Positions 15,770 to 24,509 are shown, counted from the stretch's first letter. The stretch: DNA of 64,000 bases from Candidatus Saccharibacteria bacterium UBA5148 (GCA_002413835.1 DHXU01000009.1:42986-106985), one strand, 5' to 3'. Program-made: numbers and translations. Notes: generated by a model from the sequence alone, not told the origin.

Positions 15770-16531
15770 TTACACAAGTGTAAGTATGACTGGGTAGTGG
15801 TCTGATATTGCATCGGTTAGGTTGTCTTTTGGCACCTCAATGCCTACTACCGACTTAATGAGACTCGCTGTGGCGAACATGTAGTCTAAGCGCATGTTAG
15901 CGGCATGGTACATATCCCTGTTTGCTGGTGTGGGAACAGTAGTCTGACGCTTACCTAACAGTGCCGCAACATCAATTAAGCCTTTGTCCGTAAAGTAGGC
16001 TGTTACGTCATAGCGCAGCTTGTCGGTGCCGAACTTCTTTATTCCTTGTAGCGCAAGGTTGCTAATTAGCTCATCAGGATATTTATCACTCTCATTAAGG
16101 CTGTTAAAGTCACCCATAATTATCGTGGGCTTATCCATATCAACCAGCGACGTTAATAGTGTGGCCTCGGCCAGTCTGCTGTCCTCGTCGCCTGGGTTCA
16201 GGTGAACATTCCAAAGGTCTAGTGTTTCATCGCCATGTTGTATGGTCGTTTGTACGGCACTATGCCAGAAGCCGTCTGTATGTACCTGTGAGCGTAGAAT
16301 TGGTAGGCGCAATAGAGTAGCCAGCTTAAAGCGCGTATTACTATCGCCATATACATACGAATTAAGACCCGTCTCGGCTGCCAGCGTTTCAAGTTGCGAT
16401 GGTAAGCCATCATTCCAGCCATTTGCCTCTTGAACGCATAAGACATCAACGTCTTGCTGCGCAACAAAGTCTTGCACCAAAGGTAGAGTATCCTGTGCGC
16501 CCTCAAAGAGGTTATAAGTGGCTATACGCAT
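15770..16531 (-). CDS. Endonuclease/exonuclease/phosphatase family protein
   Basis: A 253-residue EEP-fold metal-dependent phosphodiesterase. Motifs in order: MRIATYNLFEG (Asn), VLCVQEAN (catalytic Glu), LWNVHLNPGDEDSR, IIMGDFNSL (Asp and Asn), LDYMFA, and SDHYPV (Asp-His). The family includes exonuclease III-like nucleases, sphingomyelinases and inositol phosphatases. No signal peptide is seen. A consensus promoter lies directly upstream. Confidence 0.87.
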   Translation of the reverse strand: MRIATYNLFEGAQDTLPLVQDFVAQQDVDVLCVQEANGWNDGLPSQLETLAAETGLNSYVYGDSNTRFKLATLLRLPILRSQVHTDGFWHSAVQTTIQHGDETLDLWNVHLNPGDEDSRLAEATLLTSLVDMDKPTIIMGDFNSLNESDKYPDELISNLALQGIKKFGTDKLRYDVTAYFTDKGLIDVAALLGKRQTTVPTPANRDMYHAANMRLDYMFATASLIKSVVGIEVPKDNLTDAISDHYPVILTLV

Positions 16532-16537
16532 GTCTTT

Positions 16538-16566
16538 ATTATAGCATAATTAGTATTAACGGTCAA
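16538..16566 (-). promoter_or_regulatory. Promoter of the EEP-family gene
   Basis: Minus strand: TTGACC (16561-16566), a 17-nt spacer, TATAAT (16538-16543), then 6 nt to the ATG. It is almost a perfect sigma70 promoter placed for a leaderless transcript. Confidence 0.75.
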
Positions 16567-16605
16567 AATAGTTCAAGGCCAGACTAGTTACACTTATTAC
16601 GCCGC

Positions 16606-16788
16606 TTAATATCTATAAGACATCTCATGTTTAATAGTAGCGGCGGCACTTAATTGGCGTTTCCACGGCGGTGTCGGATTATCTATAAACCACTGAACGA
16701 GGTCTGCTATCATTAGTTCAAAGTTTGTCTGTTCGTCCCCACCATAAAGCTTATGCTTAATGACTTCTTCGGAAGTTATTTTTGTTTG
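16606..16788 (-). pseudogene. Copy B of the small hypothetical gene at 15032, start lost
   Basis: The minus-strand frame between TAG (16789-16791) and TAA (16606-16608) encodes a peptide whose middle, ADLVQWFIDNPTPPW, matches IDLVQWFIDSPTPIW of copy A, and both end in YRY. The frame has no credible start before the conserved part. DNA similarity continues for about 50 nt past both stop codons, so this is a segmental duplicate and probably decayed. Translation from a rare start cannot be excluded. Confidence 0.5.
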
Positions 16789-16801
16789 CTATGATTTGTA
16801 C

Positions 16802-16969
16802 ATGCCAGAAACAAAACACCTTTACTTGCATACGCTTGAAATCGAACCATTAGAAGTTGGCGGATCTTACAATCCCTTGCCCGCGCACCGTAGCGTAACC
16901 AGCCGCCCAAGGCCAAGTTGTTCCTTGACGAGCAAATATAAAAGCTGCAACAATCTGAAAAACCGGTGA
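16802..16969 (+). pseudogene. 5' fragment of a 2H-phosphoesterase (2'-5' RNA ligase)-like gene
   Basis: A TATGAT box (16790-16795) ends 6 nt before the ATG at 16802. The first 34 residues (HLYLHTLEIEPLEVG, then YNPLPAHRSVT) resemble the start of 2'-5' RNA ligase/2H phosphoesterases, where the His of an H-x-T motif is catalytic. After about position 16905 the frame turns into unrelated Arg/Ser/Lys-rich sequence and stops. It looks like a truncated gene start joined to other DNA. The family match rests on a short stretch. Confidence 0.4.
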
Positions 16970-17049
16970 TTGTAATAGGCTTGCCACATATCAGCATCAA
17001 GTTCGCCGACCTTCTGGCCGTCGAAATCTTTCAAATCAGCTTTTTTCAT
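16867..17049 (-). CDS. Small hypothetical protein, 60 aa, possibly truncated
   Basis: The N-terminus (MKKADLKDFDGQKVGELDAD, then MWQAYYNHRFFRLL) has regular helical protein character, and a TATAAT (17061-17066) lies 11 nt upstream. The C-terminal 15 residues are less convincing. The gene points at, and overlaps antisense, the truncated 2H-phosphoesterase fragment. I suspect two broken genes meet head to head here. Function unknown. Confidence 0.42.
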   Translation of the reverse strand: MKKADLKDFDGQKVGELDADMWQAYYNHRFFRLLQLLYLLVKEQLGLGRLVTLRCAGKGL

Positions 17050-17095
17050 AGGTACACTAAATTATAGCCTATGGTTCGGTACGTCACCACGCTCT

Positions 17096-17596
17096 CTAAG
17101 CTGACAATTCGATCGGAGACACGACGGCCGGGTCACGTGGCGGGATGACTGTCTCGATAGTGTGGTTGACGGCAGTGCCGAAAGCGATGACCTGATCGGC
17201 TACCATACTAGCTTCATCACCGGATGCCGGCAGGTTTTTTGAAGCCACGAAACGGCCAGCCTGGTCAATTCCCAGTGCCACTTCGCGCGAACTGGCGATA
17301 CTTGTTAGTACATGTACCAGGACAGCGCCGGCGCGGGTTGGATAACGGTCTGTAATATTCTCATCGGTAATGAGTGCACTGAGCCCATAGGTTGCGGTCT
17401 TCCAATCATAGATTGCCATGCCGCCGAGAGGCTTCACGACATGCGTCGTCTTGTCGTCATCGACTGCCAGGAGATCGAACAACCTGGCGCCTTGCCCGGA
17501 TTGCTGATTACCGATGCCGGCAGACGTCAGCTGGGCTGCAAATCTATCTAATTCAGTTAATCTTGTTGGTGGAGTAGAGCGTACTTGATGTTTCAT
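17096..17596 (-). CDS. Hypothetical protein, 166 aa
   Basis: Not recognised. It is soluble, about 166 residues, with alternating strand and helix pattern (GMAIYDWKTATYGLSALIT, AGAVLVHVLTSIASSREVAL). There is no signal peptide. The ATG at 17596 is strongly supported by TTTACA-17-TATATT directly upstream (17604-17632). It is divergent from the beta-glucan synthase operon, whose start lies 101 nt away. Confidence 0.65.
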   Translation of the reverse strand: MKHQVRSTPPTRLTELDRFAAQLTSAGIGNQQSGQGARLFDLLAVDDDKTTHVVKPLGGMAIYDWKTATYGLSALITDENITDRYPTRAGAVLVHVLTSIASSREVALGIDQAGRFVASKNLPASGDEASMVADQVIAFGTAVNHTIETVIPPRDPAVVSPIELSA

Positions 17597-17603
17597 ATTT
17601 GTT

Positions 17604-17632
17604 AATATACAACCGAAAATATAGAATGTAAA
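17604..17632 (-). promoter_or_regulatory. Promoter of the 17096-17596 gene
   Basis: Minus strand: TTTACA (17627-17632), 17-nt spacer, TATATT (17604-17609), 7 nt to ATG. Leaderless arrangement. Confidence 0.7.
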
Positions 17633-17697
17633 ATGCTTATGTACGCAATAATAAACTATAAAATATACTTGCATAATCATAAGTATTATGTTACTAT

Positions 17698-19320
17698 GTG
17701 GCAATGGATTTATTTGGACGGAGTAATGGTGGTAATCACCCCGGATCTGGACCGCATCTGCACGGCCCGACTTTGTCATTGATCGTCGGTATTGCTGTAC
17801 TTGGCGCCCTGTTATACGGCCACTTCATCTATAATTATCATAACGCCGGCGACCTGTTGCCGTATATCCTTGTCGCCATCGCTGAGGGCATTATTTTGCT
17901 CCAGGCACTGATAGCCCTGTGGACGATTCTGTCCGGCGGCTTCAACCCGCGCGATTATTATTACTACGCCGCAAAGAGTTATCTGGTAAACAACGACCGG
18001 ATCAGCTCTGAGACGCCGCTGTTCCTGCGCAGCAAACACGTCAGCATCGATGTCTTCGTGCCTGTGTACGGCGAGCCGCTGGAAACAATACGCCGCACCG
18101 CTATCGCCGCCCGGAACCTCAATGGCCTGCACACGACATACATACTTGATGATGGTAAAAGTGACCAGGTCCAGACGATGGCAGCCGAAATCGGTGTCCG
18201 GTACATCCGCCGCGCGAACAATGCCCATGCAAAAGCCGGTAACCTGAACTATGCACTGCACATGACCCGTGGCGAATACTTTGTTATCTTCGACGCCGAC
18301 TTTGTGGCCAAACCTAATTTTCTGCTCGAGACACTGCCATTCTTCGTCAAACCGCAGGTCGCCTTTGTTCAGACGCCACAGCATTACGGCAACCTGAACA
18401 ACTTGATCTCCCGCGGCGCCGGCTTCATGCAGAACGTCTTCTACCGCCTGATCCAGCCCGGCAAGAACCGCTTCAACGCCGCGTTTTGTGTCGGCACCAA
18501 TGTCATCTTCCGCCGTTCGGCCATCGAAGAGGTGGGCGGCATCTACGAAGCATCCAAATCTGAGGACATCTGGACCTCACTGGCACTGCACGAAAAGGGT
18601 TACCAGTCGATATTTATCAATGATATCCTGGCAACTGGTGACGCACCGGAAACTATCAGCGCCTTCTTCAAGCAGCAATTACGCTGGGCGACCGGCGGCT
18701 TTGAAATCCTGTTCGGCCATAACTTCTTCCGCAGCTCACTGAGCTTTGACCAGAAGCTGCAGTACATCGGCACAGCCTCATACTACCTGCACGGCCTGGC
18801 TATCCTGCTGCTGATGATGCTGCCGCCGCTGCACATCTTTCTCAACCTGTCACCAGTCAACCTATCTGTTGCGTTCATCACCTGGCTGCTATTCTACGTC
18901 GGCTTTTACGGCATGCAGATTGTTGTCGCCATCTACACCATGAACGGCTTCCGACTGGAAACGATTATCCTGGCTATGGCATCCTTCCCGATCTATCTGA
19001 AGGCCCTGACAAATGTCCTGCGCGGTCATGACGAAGCCTGGCAGGCTACCGGCACTGATGGCAAAAAAGACAACCCGTTCAACTACGTATCGGCTCAGAT
19101 CCTGTTATTCGTCTTCCTGTTCTTCACCTCTGCCTTCGGCATCTGGAAAATCTACTACACCGGCGTCTTTGCGCTGTCGGTCGTCTGGAACCTGATCAAC
19201 ACCTTCATCTTTGCTGCCTTCCTGGTCATCGTCTGCAAGGAACGATTATCAATGCGCACGGCACACCCCCACCGTAGCAAAATTGCTATGCCGGTTAAAA
19301 TGCAGGAGGTTACATCATGA
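17698..19320 (+). CDS. Processive GT2 polysaccharide synthase (cellulose/curdlan-synthase-like)
   Basis: A 540-residue membrane glycosyltransferase. Two N-terminal helices (about residues 24-82) precede a GT2 domain with VFVPVYGEP, ILDDGKSD (about 150), FDADF (about 200), KSEDIWTS (about 287) and QQLRW (about 328), the D,D,D,QxxRW set of processive beta-glycan synthases. Four or more helices follow and probably form the export channel. No PilZ domain is present. The stop overlaps the next gene by 4 nt (ATGA). The adjacent beta-1,3-glucanase suggests the product is a beta-1,3-glucan made from UDP-glucose; cellulose or another glycan is the alternative. The start is GTG at 17698 or ATG at 17704. 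Confidence 0.87.
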   Translation: MAMDLFGRSNGGNHPGSGPHLHGPTLSLIVGIAVLGALLYGHFIYNYHNAGDLLPYILVAIAEGIILLQALIALWTILSGGFNPRDYYYYAAKSYLVNNDRISSETPLFLRSKHVSIDVFVPVYGEPLETIRRTAIAARNLNGLHTTYILDDGKSDQVQTMAAEIGVRYIRRANNAHAKAGNLNYALHMTRGEYFVIFDADFVAKPNFLLETLPFFVKPQVAFVQTPQHYGNLNNLISRGAGFMQNVFYRLIQPGKNRFNAAFCVGTNVIFRRSAIEEVGGIYEASKSEDIWTSLALHEKGYQSIFINDILATGDAPETISAFFKQQLRWATGGFEILFGHNFFRSSLSFDQKLQYIGTASYYLHGLAILLLMMLPPLHIFLNLSPVNLSVAFITWLLFYVGFYGMQIVVAIYTMNGFRLETIILAMASFPIYLKALTNVLRGHDEAWQATGTDGKKDNPFNYVSAQILLFVFLFFTSAFGIWKIYYTGVFALSVVWNLINTFIFAAFLVIVCKERLSMRTAHPHRSKIAMPVKMQEVTS

Positions 19321-20027
19321 ACTTTATGAAACGACTAAAACTTTTACTGGCCATCATCATTCTCGGCATAGGCTGCTTCGGTATCATTGTCTATGAAGAC
19401 AATGCCATCGCGACCGTCGGCGCAAGTTCCGCCTCAATCAGCGCACCAGCCTACAATGTAGGCAGCGAATATGACGGTGTCATCACCCGCCAATACGTCA
19501 ACACTGGCGACAGTGTCAAAGCCGGCCAGAATCTGTTTGAACTACGTAGCAACCGCCTGACGACTGACCTGGAATCCGGTACGATCAAGGCTTCGAACCT
19601 GACTTCAAAATTGTCTGATGACGGAGGCCTGATACTGGCTGCTCAGCGCGATGGTGTCGTCAACCAGATCTCCTATCTCGAAGGCTCGTTTGTCAGCGGC
19701 GGCAAAACGATTGCTACCATTTCCGGCACCAACGGTGTCAGTGTGCGGGCCAACTTCGAGCTTTCCGGCCAGCAGTATGCCAAGGTCAAACCCACAACTG
19801 CAGTACTGGTACAGCTCGGTGGTACGACGATAGCCGCGACTATAACCAGCATCACGCAGCAGTCCAGCAACGGCCACACCATCACGACGGTCAACGCCAA
19901 TCTGCCAACCTTGCAGATACGCCAGGCTATCTACTCTACCGGCACACCGACAACCGCTACATTGCAATTGAACGCCAATCCGCTGTACAAACAGTTGCAG
20001 CAATCAGCGAAAAGCTATATACACTAA
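19317..20027 (+). CDS. HlyD/biotin-lipoyl-like membrane-anchored protein of the glucan operon
   Basis: A 236-residue protein with one N-terminal helix (about residues 7-25). A lipoyl-like barrel follows: SAPAYNVGSEYDGVITRQYV, then NTGDSVKAGQNLFEL, repeated in a second half as AQRDGVVNQISYLEGSFVSGG. This is the split-barrel pattern of membrane fusion proteins such as the Alg44/HlyD type. It overlaps the synthase stop and lies 3 nt before the GH81 gene, so it should act with them, perhaps guiding the nascent polymer through the wall. It lacks the long coiled coil of Gram-negative fusion proteins. Confidence 0.78.
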   Translation: MNFMKRLKLLLAIIILGIGCFGIIVYEDNAIATVGASSASISAPAYNVGSEYDGVITRQYVNTGDSVKAGQNLFELRSNRLTTDLESGTIKASNLTSKLSDDGGLILAAQRDGVVNQISYLEGSFVSGGKTIATISGTNGVSVRANFELSGQQYAKVKPTTAVLVQLGGTTIAATITSITQQSSNGHTITTVNANLPTLQIRQAIYSTGTPTTATLQLNANPLYKQLQQSAKSYIH

Positions 20028-20030
20028 ACT

Positions 20031-22034
20031 ATGACTACACGCCTCCGGTCTATCCTGTTGGTTGGGCTTGCAATACTACTGATCGTGTGCGCCAGTTACT
20101 TTGCGTGGCGCAGTCATGCGTCCACAGCAGCGCCGACGCAGTTGACTGTCAGTCAGAAAGCCGCCGATGCCCTGCCCCGCCGGTCTCCGAACATACCGCA
20201 TCCACTGCTGGCGGCCGGCCTGCTGCCACCGACCAACAAATGGTATAGTTCGCTGGCCTTTTCTGCACAGCACCAGCCGGTCTATATCTATCCACTGACG
20301 TACGCTCCGACCGATACCGGATTCAGTATCAGTAACCCGCCGATTGTCAGTAGCGCCGGGGCTATCTTCGGCAGCCATGTACCTGATGTCAGTGTCAACC
20401 TTGGCACGGCCCGGCATATTGTGCAGGCATACGACGATCTGTCGGTAACTGTCGGGCAACAGGATGCGGCTGGCGCAACCACAGCAACCACCCGGATAAC
20501 CCAGGGCTCGCCGTTTGCCTTTACTGAATTACGACAGGCCGGTTCTGTCACAGTCAGCGTACTCGGGACTGTCACGGCACGCAGTGCCCAGACATATCTC
20601 CTGACGGTCGGCGAACGACACTATGGTCTATACACCACGGCGCCGGCCAGCGTGCATGGCCAGACGCTGGATATTGATGGCAAAAAGGGTGGCATCGTGA
20701 CCGTTTTTACACTACCGGCCGGAGCGAATCAGCAGCTGTATTTTGATGCTGCCTCCCACCCGATTACCAGCACCAGCGTTACTTATAAGACGACGAATTC
20801 GGCCATTACAACCGACTATGTCATGTCAGCCGGCGGCAAAAAGACCCTATTCGCCGCGACTCCAACGATGCATATCGATGGACAGCCGACAGGTGGTACA
20901 TTTACGACACTACTCGGCAAACAGCCGGTATACAGCGGCACGAGCTTCAGCGACCGGCAGGATGCCCCTGCCATGCCGCCATCTGAACTTCCACTCGGCA
21001 ATCTGACAGCCAGCCAGCGTACTGACCTCATCCAGAAGTTGGACAGTGATACCGCCAGCCTTAGCTTCACGCAGACCGACAGCTATTTCGGTGGTAAAGA
21101 ACTGTACCGCGCCGCCAACCTGCTGCAGATTGCCGAAAGCCTACATCAGACCAATACTGCCGCCGTTATAAAAGCTAAGTTATCCGCCCGTTTCGACACC
21201 TGGCTGGAACCATCAGGTGCCCTGCACCGCGATACGCTGAGCTTTTATTACGACCCGAATTATCACGGCGTAGTCGGTCTGAAATCCAGTTACGGCTCGG
21301 ATACATTCAATGATCATCATTTTCACTACGGTTATTTCATGTATGCCGCGGCAATCCTGAGCAAATATGACAGCAGCTTTTCCAAAAAACACGGTGACAT
21401 GATAAACCTTCTGATATCCGACATCGCCAGCAATGCTTCCAGCAGCCTGTTCCCGAAACTTCGAGTCTTTGATTCCTACGCCGGTCACAGCTGGGCTTCC
21501 GGCACTGGCGATTTTGCCGATGGTAACAACCAGGAATCCAGTTCTGAAGCCACCAATGCCTGGTACGGTATGTATCTCTGGAGCCAGGTAACCCATAATG
21601 CACCGCTGGCCTCTGAAAGCCGCTGGTTATACAGCCATGAAAGCCGCGCAGCTACCAATCAGTGGCTGTCCGTCAGCAGCCCTATAGCTGATGGCGTGCC
21701 CTATAGCCATCCTACATCCGGCATCGTCTGGGGCGGCAAGATTGACTATTCGACATTCTTTAGTCCACGGCCCCAGGCCATCCTTGGTATCCAGCTGATT
21801 CCGATGAGCCCAGGACAGACCTATCTCCAAAACACGGCAATCACCTCGAATATTACTTCGGCAGCACCAGCTCCAAAAGACCTCTCGGGGCAGTTTGATG
21901 ATTACCTGGTTATGTATCAGGCACTTCATGATCCAGCGCAGGCGCTCTCGAATGCCACGCATATCAGCGGCCCTGATGACCTGGACAATGGCAACTCGCT
22001 GACCTATCTCTACGCCTGGCTCTACAGCCACTAA
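20031..22034 (+). CDS. GH81 family endo-beta-1,3-glucanase, membrane-anchored or secreted
   Basis: A 667-residue protein. An N-terminal hydrophobic segment (about residues 7-25) serves as signal or anchor. The rest follows GH81: TNKWYSSLAF near the start, GSDTFNDHHFHYGYF (about residue 420), FDSYAGHSWASG (about 482), and GNNQESSSEATNAWYGM (about 500) with the catalytic Glu region. GH81 enzymes cut beta-1,3-glucan (laminarin, curdlan, fungal wall). As third gene of the synthase operon it may trim or release the polymer. Attack on foreign glucan is an alternative role. Confidence 0.92.
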   Translation: MTTRLRSILLVGLAILLIVCASYFAWRSHASTAAPTQLTVSQKAADALPRRSPNIPHPLLAAGLLPPTNKWYSSLAFSAQHQPVYIYPLTYAPTDTGFSISNPPIVSSAGAIFGSHVPDVSVNLGTARHIVQAYDDLSVTVGQQDAAGATTATTRITQGSPFAFTELRQAGSVTVSVLGTVTARSAQTYLLTVGERHYGLYTTAPASVHGQTLDIDGKKGGIVTVFTLPAGANQQLYFDAASHPITSTSVTYKTTNSAITTDYVMSAGGKKTLFAATPTMHIDGQPTGGTFTTLLGKQPVYSGTSFSDRQDAPAMPPSELPLGNLTASQRTDLIQKLDSDTASLSFTQTDSYFGGKELYRAANLLQIAESLHQTNTAAVIKAKLSARFDTWLEPSGALHRDTLSFYYDPNYHGVVGLKSSYGSDTFNDHHFHYGYFMYAAAILSKYDSSFSKKHGDMINLLISDIASNASSSLFPKLRVFDSYAGHSWASGTGDFADGNNQESSSEATNAWYGMYLWSQVTHNAPLASESRWLYSHESRAATNQWLSVSSPIADGVPYSHPTSGIVWGGKIDYSTFFSPRPQAILGIQLIPMSPGQTYLQNTAITSNITSAAPAPKDLSGQFDDYLVMYQALHDPAQALSNATHISGPDDLDNGNSLTYLYAWLYSH

Positions 22035-22101
22035 GCGGCTCGTCTATACCTTATTTGACATATGTGTTATAGTCCTTATGTAAATCTTAAACACAAACAC
22101 C

Positions 22102-22176
22102 ATGAAACAATCAAAAAACCATGGTATGAAGTACGAATTCATGCCCAAACCAGCCTCTAAGAACAAGAAGAAATAG
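22102..22176 (+). CDS. Possible 24-residue basic peptide
   Basis: ATG at 22102 opens a 24-codon frame, MKQSKNHGMKYEFMPKPA followed by a Lys-rich tail, ending in TAG. It has the composition of a small RNA-binding peptide, but there is no Shine-Dalgarno and only a weak promoter (TTGACA near 22053). Apart from this, 22035-22280 holds nothing I can support. Confidence 0.3.
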   Translation: MKQSKNHGMKYEFMPKPASKNKKK

Positions 22177-22280
22177 CCAGAAATAGCCAGGTGATATCCC
22201 TTGCGGCGTACTAATTAATAGCCGATTAAGAACATATTCGAGTCAATAAGCACTGTCGTGTACATTCTCGCGTTTTCTGG

Positions 22281-22311
22281 CTATACTCAAAAGATAGAGC
22301 ATTAGCGGTAC
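22281..22311 (+). promoter_or_regulatory. Promoter/leader duplicated before both propeller genes
   Basis: A 31-nt sequence identical to 24510-24540, containing a -10 box TATACT (22282-22287) and an AGCATTAGCGGTAC leader. The ATG follows 1 nt after it. A GTTTTCTGG upstream is also shared. Confidence 0.6.
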
Positions 22312-22312
22312 T

Positions 22313-24457
22313 ATGAATTTTAGTAGTTTCAGAAAATACATTGGCAAGGTTGATCATAAGCTACTGATTGTTATCGGCTTCTTCGTCGTTGCTGGCCTTA
22401 TTTCGTTAGCTTTCACTAGAGCCGCATCGCAGTCTGTCGGTGTCGAGGCAGAAAACGGCGTGCTCGCCAAAGGCGCGACTTATGTGAGTAACTCATCCGC
22501 CTCCGGTGGCAGCGCAATCGCGTTTGGATCGAGCAGTAGCGGTCCGGGAACATTCCAGAAACTGGCATCCGTTCGAACCGCGCCGGCGCCATATTCTAAG
22601 CTGATTGGCGCAGGTGCTACGGCCGGAAGCCAGAAGTTTTATCTGGGCTATGAAAACGTCAACCACCCTTTTGCTCTTGTCACTGTCGATCCAAAGAACA
22701 ATTACGCAGCCACAACCTATATATCTCCGCTGCCGTCAGAATTTACGGCTTCGCAGATGGCAGTAGGTGTGGATAACAACGTCTACATCGGCACTAAATC
22801 AACTACCAACGTGCATATTTTCAAGTTCACGACAGCCTCCCCGAAGTTAGTCGATCTCGGGGCGGCGCCGGTTGATATTCGGGCTTCTGTCAAACAGACA
22901 TACATCTGGAATCTTACGGCTAGTCCCGTCGACCACCGCCTGTACGGTTGTACGTATCCATCGGCAGACCTCGTCAGCTATGGCCCCTCGGATCCTATTC
23001 CCCACCTTACTAATCTCGGGACGGTAGATAGTAGTAACCAGTACGGCCGCTACTGCGTAGCCGACCCGGCACATGCTTACATATATATCGGTACAGGAAG
23101 TATCAACCCCAAGATCGTGGCCTACAATATCCAGACCAAGCAGGTAACTGTCCTGAGTAGTGTGCCAGGTGCCGGTTTTGCCAGAGTCTGGCTCGGGAGC
23201 GACAATAAAATATACGGCACAAACGGGACGGGGCAGTTCAGTATCAGCAACGGCGTCGCAACTCCGGTTACGAAAACAACCACGGCGGCCTCGGCCTACG
23301 TATTCAGCAATGGCGACAAGATTGCCCTCAGTCCTGATAATAATTCTGTCGTCGTGAAACACCCGGATGGGTCGCAGGATACACACCCCTACGCCTATGG
23401 CGGGGCATTCCCGACTATCTTCAGAGTCGCAGAGGGCCCGAACAATGAAATCTACGCCGGGACAGTCTTACCATTTTACTTAACCAAATACTCACCCACC
23501 GCGCCGGCTGCCGGACTGACCAACCTGGGCTATTTTGGGGGCGGAGAGCCCTATTCGATGCTTACCACCGGCAGTAAGCTGGCGATAGGAGCCTACTCGG
23601 CAGGCGCGCCACTGCTCACCTACGACCCGGCTCTGCCAGTTGTGCCGAATCCATATATCAGTCCGGCCTGTAGCGCCACTACCAACCCACCTAATCCGCA
23701 ATGCATTCGTGATATTACCGGCTTGGACAGCGCACGCTCATCCGATGATTTACGTCCCAAGCCACTGATAGCCGGACTCGATGGCAACTTATATACCGGT
23801 TCTGTCGGGCACTATGGGCAGACCAATGGCCCACTCGTAAAATGGAACCAGCCAAGCAACACCGCCTCCGCCTATTACCCTTTTCCTAATCTTGGTATCT
23901 CGTCGTTGGCATCGGTTCCTAGCTGTCAGGGAATAACCGGCACGAATACCTGCCTCGTCGCTGGGACGACCACCGACGTCGGAGGCGGAGCCACAGTCAC
24001 CGCAACGACGTCGCCGCTGATTATCTGGAATACCGCGACGAACAGCATGGTCAAGCAGTTGGCTATTCCGGCCGTCTCCAATATCACCGAAATTACGTGC
24101 CTTATCCTGAATCCAGCCAATAATTACGTCTATGGTGTCGCGATTAATGCTACCGGGAGTTACTTATTTATCTTCAATCCAAAAACCGGCACTTTCGTCA
24201 ATGGCGGTACCAAGCTGACATTTCCAGCCCCCCGTTACAACAGCGTGGCCATCGGCTCCGACGGTAATATATGGGGAGTTTACAATACAGGAATATTCAA
24301 GATCGATGTCACGACCAACACCGCGCAGTCCGTGACGGCCGCACCCGTAGCTGTCACTACCGGATTTGCGCTCGTGAAAAACGCAACGAGCGGCGATAAG
24401 CTCTATTTTGGCTCGGATACAGATCTATATGTCTACAACATCCCGGCCACGCACTAA
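22313..24457 (+). CDS. Surface-anchored beta-propeller protein, tandem copy 1
   Basis: A 714-residue extracytoplasmic protein. A membrane helix (about residues 18-36) ends in TRAASQS, followed by the short module VEAENG ... ASGGSAIAFG. The rest is beta-rich with repeated blades such as VGVDNNVYIGT, IAGLDGNLYTGSVG and VAIGSDGNIWGVY, typical of PQQ/NHL/SMP-30-like propellers. Copy 2 at 24544 is its close paralogue over the full length, with conserved Cys in TNPPNPQC-like loops. The ligand is unknown. The N-terminal module resembles the start of CBM6/35-like sugar-binding domains, but is too short to be complete. Confidence 0.75.
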   Translation: MNFSSFRKYIGKVDHKLLIVIGFFVVAGLISLAFTRAASQSVGVEAENGVLAKGATYVSNSSASGGSAIAFGSSSSGPGTFQKLASVRTAPAPYSKLIGAGATAGSQKFYLGYENVNHPFALVTVDPKNNYAATTYISPLPSEFTASQMAVGVDNNVYIGTKSTTNVHIFKFTTASPKLVDLGAAPVDIRASVKQTYIWNLTASPVDHRLYGCTYPSADLVSYGPSDPIPHLTNLGTVDSSNQYGRYCVADPAHAYIYIGTGSINPKIVAYNIQTKQVTVLSSVPGAGFARVWLGSDNKIYGTNGTGQFSISNGVATPVTKTTTAASAYVFSNGDKIALSPDNNSVVVKHPDGSQDTHPYAYGGAFPTIFRVAEGPNNEIYAGTVLPFYLTKYSPTAPAAGLTNLGYFGGGEPYSMLTTGSKLAIGAYSAGAPLLTYDPALPVVPNPYISPACSATTNPPNPQCIRDITGLDSARSSDDLRPKPLIAGLDGNLYTGSVGHYGQTNGPLVKWNQPSNTASAYYPFPNLGISSLASVPSCQGITGTNTCLVAGTTTDVGGGATVTATTSPLIIWNTATNSMVKQLAIPAVSNITEITCLILNPANNYVYGVAINATGSYLFIFNPKTGTFVNGGTKLTFPAPRYNSVAIGSDGNIWGVYNTGIFKIDVTTNTAQSVTAAPVAVTTGFALVKNATSGDKLYFGSDTDLYVYNIPATH

Positions 24458-24509
24458 ACCACCTGCCTGAGTCAATGGAAGCTCCAGCGTGTGTTTTCTG
24501 GCGTTTTTG

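Noticed and set aside
17812..18384. 190-codon minus-strand frame inside the GT2 synthase
   Set aside because: Antisense shadow of a well-supported gene, caused by G+C-rich third positions.
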